This document shows, one piece after another, positions 41,266 to 44,798 of a stretch of 44,798 nucleotides of DNA. This DNA comes from an uncultured Sphingomonadaceae bacterium (GTDB lineage: Bacteria > Pseudomonadota > Alphaproteobacteria > Sphingomonadales > Sphingomonadaceae). Both the position numbers and the translations under genes were made by a program. The stretch lies in contig CANLBM010000020.1 in assembly GCA_947488845.1 (NCBI GenBank), positions 1-44,798 of the forward strand. Direction: 5' to 3'. Under the pieces are notes generated by a model. It did not search any database, was not told the DNA's origin, and worked only from the letters and a program-made list of their open reading frames with translations. How positions within the stretch are numbered: the first letter of the stretch is position 1; the number at the start of each line of letters is the position of its first letter.

Positions 41266-42409
41266 AGATCCTCTGCGCTTCGGCCAGCGTCACTTCTCTG
41301 GGATTATTATCCAGCAGCCGGCCTTGCAGCATCGCCGCTTCGGCCAGTTCGGTGGTGGCGTCCTGCGCGATGCCGATTTCGCGCAGCTTGCGCGGCGCCT
41401 CGACCTTGACCGCCAGCGCCTCGAGATAGTCGATCAGCTGCTGCGCCCGCGCTTCGCTGCTGTTCTCGCTGCCGCGCGGCAGGTCGAGGGCATCGGCGAG
41501 CTCGGCATAGAGCGGGGCGGCGGCCTCGAGATTGAATTGCATGACATAGGGCATGACCAGCGCATTGGAGAGGCCGTGCGGGATATGATAGATGCCGCCA
41601 AGCGGATAGGCGAGCGCGTGGATCGCGCCGACGGGCGAATTGGCAAAAGCCTGTCCGGCGAGCATCGAACCGCGCAGCATCGCTTCGCGCGCCTGCATGT
41701 TTTTCCCGTCGGAACAGGCGGTCTCGATATGGGCGGTGAGCAGTTTCAGCGCCTCGATCGCGAGCATGTCGGAGACCGGATTCTTGCCGTTGCGGCTGGT
41801 ATAGGATTCGACCGCGTGGACCATCGCGTCAATACCGGTGGCGGCGGTGACGCTGGCGGGGAGCCCGACCGTCAGCGCCGGGTCGAGCAGCGCGACATCG
41901 GCAAAAAGATGCGGCGAGATGATGCCAGCCTTGGTGGTTTCGCCGGTGGTCAGGATCGATATGGCGGTGACCTCCGATCCGGTGCCGGAAGTCGTCGGGA
42001 TCAATATGGTCGGCAGGCCCTTGCGCTCGAGCAAGCCGATGCCGTAAATATCGGCTAGCGGTTGCGCGCCATCCACGGCCAGCGCTGCCACGACCTTGGC
42101 GGTATCGAGCGAACTGCCGCCACCCAGTCCGATGACAATATCCGCGCCTGCTATTTTGGCCGCTTCGATCGCCTGCAGGACGATTTTTTCCGGCGGGTCG
42201 GCAACCACGGAGTCGAAAATCGCGACATCGAGACCGGCGTCCCGCAAGGTCTGCTCGACCGGAGCGATCAGGCCTGCATCGACTATGCCCTTGTCGGTAA
42301 CAATCATCGGCCTGGACGCACGCAGGGCGGCGATCTGGCCAGGAAGTTGGGCGAGACAGCCTTCGCCAAAGTGGAGCACGGGGACGGTCTGGAATATAAA
42401 GTTTTTCAT
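41249..42409 (-). CDS. Iron-containing alcohol dehydrogenase
   Basis: The product is 386 residues from the ATG at 42409; a GTG six codons earlier is also possible. Family motifs are the NAD(P)-binding GLGGGSSLDTAKVVA, PTTSGTGSEVTAISIL, and the metal-site segments DAMVHAVESYTSRNGKNP and GAIHALAYPLGGIYHIPHGL SNALVMPYV with their histidines. Such enzymes oxidise alcohols or reduce aldehydes in the cytoplasm with Fe(II) or another divalent metal. Heading an operon with a thioesterase and an acyl-CoA dehydrogenase, it may take part in breakdown of an alcohol or hydroxy acid; the substrate is not known. Confidence 0.92.
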   Translation of the reverse strand: MKNFIFQTVPVLHFGEGCLAQLPGQIAALRASRPMIVTDKGIVDAGLIAPVEQTLRDAGLDVAIFDSVVADPPEKIVLQAIEAAKIAGADIVIGLGGGSSLDTAKVVAALAVDGAQPLADIYGIGLLERKGLPTILIPTTSGTGSEVTAISILTTGETTKAGIISPHLFADVALLDPALTVGLPASVTAATGIDAMVHAVESYTSRNGKNPVSDMLAIEALKLLTAHIETACSDGKNMQAREAMLRGSMLAGQAFANSPVGAIHALAYPLGGIYHIPHGLSNALVMPYVMQFNLEAAAPLYAELADALDLPRGSENSSEARAQQLIDYLEALAVKVEAPRKLREIGIAQDATTELAEAAMLQGRLLDNNPREVTLAEAQRIYDAAW

Positions 42410-42445
42410 GGGGCAAGTCTTTTGCACCGATGGCTGTGCCGCGCA

Positions 42446-42473
42446 ATAAAAAGGGGCCGGAAATTCCGGCCCC
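42446..42473 (-). terminator. Rho-independent terminator of the TonB-dependent receptor
   Basis: On the minus strand a near-perfect palindrome (GGGGCCGG and CCGGCCCC with AT-rich centre, 42453-42473) is followed by TTTTTATT. It lies 42 bp after the receptor stop and 37 bp before the dehydrogenase start, separating the two transcription units. Confidence 0.9.
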
Positions 42474-42514
42474 TGTTCATCTGGCGGCTATTTGCCGCCG
42501 CATTTCATTCGGGC

Positions 42515-44798
42515 CTAGAACTTGCCGCGAAGGGTCAGGCCGTAGCTGCGAGGTTCCTGAACGAAAGCCGACCGCGAACCGGAACGCAGCACCGTGTTGA
42601 ACGTCACGCCGCGGGTCACTTCGTTGGTCAGGTTGGTCACGAACGCTTCGATGCCCCAGATGTCATCCTGGCTACCGATACCGGCGCGCAGGTTGATCTT
42701 GATATTGCCGTCCTGCTGATCGAACGGAACCGGGATCATGGCTGCCAGATTGGCAGGATCGACAGCCTGGGTTGACGTCCGCTGATCGCCTTCAAAACGC
42801 AATTGCCCGTTGAGGAAGTATTTCAGGTTGTTACCAATGTCGTTGGTATAGGTAGCGCCCACAATACCCACGATGTCCGGCGCGTTGGTCAACGCGTTGC
42901 CGCACAGCGACAGAACATTGGCGGATGTTTGCGTACCGGCGCAATCATCCGGATAGTTGGCATCGATGATCGTCATGGCAGCGTTGACCGTGAAATGCTC
43001 GCTAGGACGGATCGTCGTTTCGATTTCAACACCCTGTGTTTCCGCTTTTGGAACGTTGAAGGTCTGGAACTGGGCACCGGTAAATTCCAGTACCTGGAAG
43101 TTCGAGAATTCCTCACGGAATGCCGCCAGGTTCAAGGTCACCGCATTGTCCAGGAATTTGGCTTTCAAACCAATTTCATAGGCGTCGACTTCTTCGGACA
43201 GGAAGCGCGGATCAGCGCCGCCGGCCGCAGCCGTCGAATCGAGGTTGAAGCCACCTGATTTATATCCATGGGTAAAGCTGGCATAGATATTGACCGGATC
43301 GGCAAAAGCATAAGCCACTTTACCGGTGTAGATCAGTTCCGTGTCGCTGAACTTGCTGTTGAAGGTCCGCGGTGTTGGCAACGCGGCTGCATATGCGGCG
43401 TCCGCCGGTGCGGTAAAAGCGAAACAGCCCAGTCCGAAAAAGGCATTTTGCAGAGCAGCGGGTAAGCCGCTCAAAGCACCACCGGGAGAGATTTGGCCAA
43501 CAATAGCCGGACAGACCGGGTTGTTGTTTGCTACGCTGGCGAAGCTGCCGTCTTTGCTTTCATCCGAGTAACGCAGACCAAGGGTCAGTTCGAGGCCATC
43601 GGCAACTTCAAGCGTATTATGCGTGAAGATCGACCAGCTTTTGCTGTTCTGCGCATATTGATTTTCGTTGGTGATGGTCGACGGATCAAAACCGGTGAGA
43701 TTCTGAAGCGGAGTGGCGCCAAAGAAAATCGGGCTCGCAGGATTGAGGCTGGCCCCACCGGTTGCACCGCCGAGAATGGCTCCAACGAGCTGGTCATAAT
43801 CCGCACCCAGTGCAAAAGACACATTCTGGGAAATATCTTCCGTGGAATAATATCCGCCAACGAGCCAGTTCAGAGCACCGCCAAGAGCTTCGCCCTGAAT
43901 GCGCAATTCATGGGTCATGGTTTCGATCGACGTACGGTTGTCGGTAACATTGAAGACATCGAGCGCCGAAAAGTCGGAGTCATAAGCTTCAGCCGCATCA
44001 TATTCGCGATAAGAACCGATGTAGATCAGGTCTGCGCCATCCCCGAGAGGCACTTCAATTTCACCGGTGATGCCCCATTGGTCAAAGCGGGTCTGCGGCG
44101 CGAAGTTGGCAGTGGCAATGCGATTGCTTGCTGCCGCTTCGGCACTTGTCATATCGGAGGGATTGACCGCAACAACCGGTGCGGCCATGCCACCGCGGGC
44201 ACCCAGTCCAACGGCTGCAAACAGGCCAGCGGTTTCCAGCGGAGATTGCAGAACTTCAACCGCGGCACAGCAACCGGCCGTGCTCTTGGAATAATCGGCG
44301 ATCAAACGTCCGCTGATGCCGCCCTCGGTTTCGAAGCCGAGCTGGCCGCGCACGAGATATTGGTCGGTACCGTTGGATTCACCGATTTCGGTGCCGCTAC
44401 CGTCAACCACGGTCACATAGCCGTCACGTTCCCGATAAGCACCGGTAACGCGCAGAGCCAGAGTGTCTTCGACAATCGGGACGTTCACTGCGCCCTGGAT
44501 GCTCATCAAGTCACGATTGCCATATGTCGCGTTGGCGAAACCGCCAAAATCATTCAGGTCAGGCCGAACATTCGTGATGTTCAAGGCACCGGCAGACGTA
44601 TTGCGACCGAACAGCGTGCCCTGTGGACCACGCAACACTTCAACGCGCTCAACATCGACAAATTCGGAAAGCGCGACACCCGGACGGGACTGATAGGCGC
44701 CATCGACGAAGATTCCGACGGCTGGACTTGTAACGGTTTTGCGCCGGTGACTGATCTCATTATGCCACCTTGGCTTCGAATGCCAGTGGACTGATGCC
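42515..44798 (-). CDS. TonB-dependent receptor, 5' end missing
   Basis: At least 740 residues are present and the gene runs off the right edge. The first reliable part is the plug domain (PAVGIFVDGAYQSRPGVALS, EFVDVERVEVLRGPQGTLFG, RNTSAGALNI). A long beta-barrel follows and ends in the outer-membrane signature YGLTLRGKF with terminal phenylalanine. These receptors import siderophores, vitamins or oligosaccharides across the outer membrane using TonB energy; sphingomonads have many, and the substrate cannot be read. The barrel contains long insertions (GAILGGATGGASLNPASPIF, LQNAFFGLGCFAF) typical of extracellular loops. The frame stays open to the edge, but the last ~70 bases read ISHRRKTVTS and earlier codons that fit the family poorly, so the outermost part may be misassembled. 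Confidence 0.93.
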   Translation of the reverse strand, partial: ASVHWHSKPRWHNEISHRRKTVTSPAVGIFVDGAYQSRPGVALSEFVDVERVEVLRGPQGTLFGRNTSAGALNITNVRPDLNDFGGFANATYGNRDLMSIQGAVNVPIVEDTLALRVTGAYRERDGYVTVVDGSGTEIGESNGTDQYLVRGQLGFETEGGISGRLIADYSKSTAGCCAAVEVLQSPLETAGLFAAVGLGARGGMAAPVVAVNPSDMTSAEAAASNRIATANFAPQTRFDQWGITGEIEVPLGDGADLIYIGSYREYDAAEAYDSDFSALDVFNVTDNRTSIETMTHELRIQGEALGGALNWLVGGYYSTEDISQNVSFALGADYDQLVGAILGGATGGASLNPASPIFFGATPLQNLTGFDPSTITNENQYAQNSKSWSIFTHNTLEVADGLELTLGLRYSDESKDGSFASVANNNPVCPAIVGQISPGGALSGLPAALQNAFFGLGCFAFTAPADAAYAAALPTPRTFNSKFSDTELIYTGKVAYAFADPVNIYASFTHGYKSGGFNLDSTAAAGGADPRFLSEEVDAYEIGLKAKFLDNAVTLNLAAFREEFSNFQVLEFTGAQFQTFNVPKAETQGVEIETTIRPSEHFTVNAAMTIIDANYPDDCAGTQTSANVLSLCGNALTNAPDIVGIVGATYTNDIGNNLKYFLNGQLRFEGDQRTSTQAVDPANLAAMIPVPFDQQDGNIKINLRAGIGSQDDIWGIEAFVTNLTNEVTRGVTFNTVLRSGSRSAFVQEPRSYGLTLRGKF

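Noticed and set aside
43493..44794. 433-codon open frame on the plus strand
   Set aside because: Antisense to the TonB-dependent receptor and without family resemblance.

Overview
The window looks like chromosomal DNA of an alphaproteobacterium in the order Sphingomonadales (Sphingopyxis, Sphingorhabdus or Parasphingorhabdus type). The grounds are high-G+C housekeeping genes, a large TonB-dependent receptor, HWE/HisKA_2-type signalling, a TamA/TamB pair, and many copies of the short palindromic repeat containing TTCGACAGGCTCAGCACGAA that is scattered through sphingomonad genomes. No rRNA, tRNA, CRISPR array, integrase or insertion sequence was found. The taxonomic call is inference from gene content only.

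Layout. 1-3526 (minus): a truncated VOC-family gene at the left edge, a carboxymuconolactone decarboxylase-like protein and aconitase AcnA. 3692-6858 (minus): an A+T-rich two-gene cassette, a protein of unknown function followed by a superfamily 1 helicase, which looks acquired and possibly defensive. 7230-9360: a secreted protein with a TTG start, then a repeat-rich stretch around a small DNA-binding-like protein whose reading frame contains a 72-bp palindromic repeat. 9361-12850: a CinA-like molybdopterin-binding-domain protein, a membrane sulfatase/phosphoethanolamine transferase-like protein, and methionine aminopeptidase on the opposite strand. 12989-17024: the most interesting part, an island of lower G+C between map and a small HNH protein gene. 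It carries a divergently transcribed XRE repressor plus ImmA/IrrE protease pair and a compact operon for a bacterial ubiquitin-like conjugation system: DUF2188 protein, multiubiquitin-type Ubl, E2-like protein, JAB-E1 fusion and DUF6527 protein.

17090-23802: HNH protein, 1-Cys peroxiredoxin, a tiny charged protein, an OmpA-like protein, a PAS-GGDEF-EAL-PilZ cyclic-di-GMP enzyme and a GAF histidine kinase. 23953-28187: a quinohemoprotein alcohol dehydrogenase predicted to be a lipoprotein, then glnB-glnA ending in a strong terminator. 28434-30155 (minus): two exported proteins of unknown function, one split by a frameshift at a run of eight G. 30309-36596 (minus): tamA-tamB. 36825-44798: an exported protein, YcaQ-like glycosylase and EamA transporter, then an operon of iron-type alcohol dehydrogenase, thioesterase and acyl-CoA dehydrogenase, and finally a TonB-dependent receptor cut by the right edge.

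How the island may work (inference). The XRE protein would repress two overlapping divergent promoters, the ImmA/IrrE protease would remove it under stress or infection, and the operon would then attach the small Ubl to targets, with the JAB domain removing it. This parallels regulator/protease pairs known to control anti-phage systems. Both the E1 and the E2 appear to lack a cysteine at the usual catalytic position, which makes the chemistry worth testing. The outermost ~60 bases at each end of the window may be assembly artefact (see findings).
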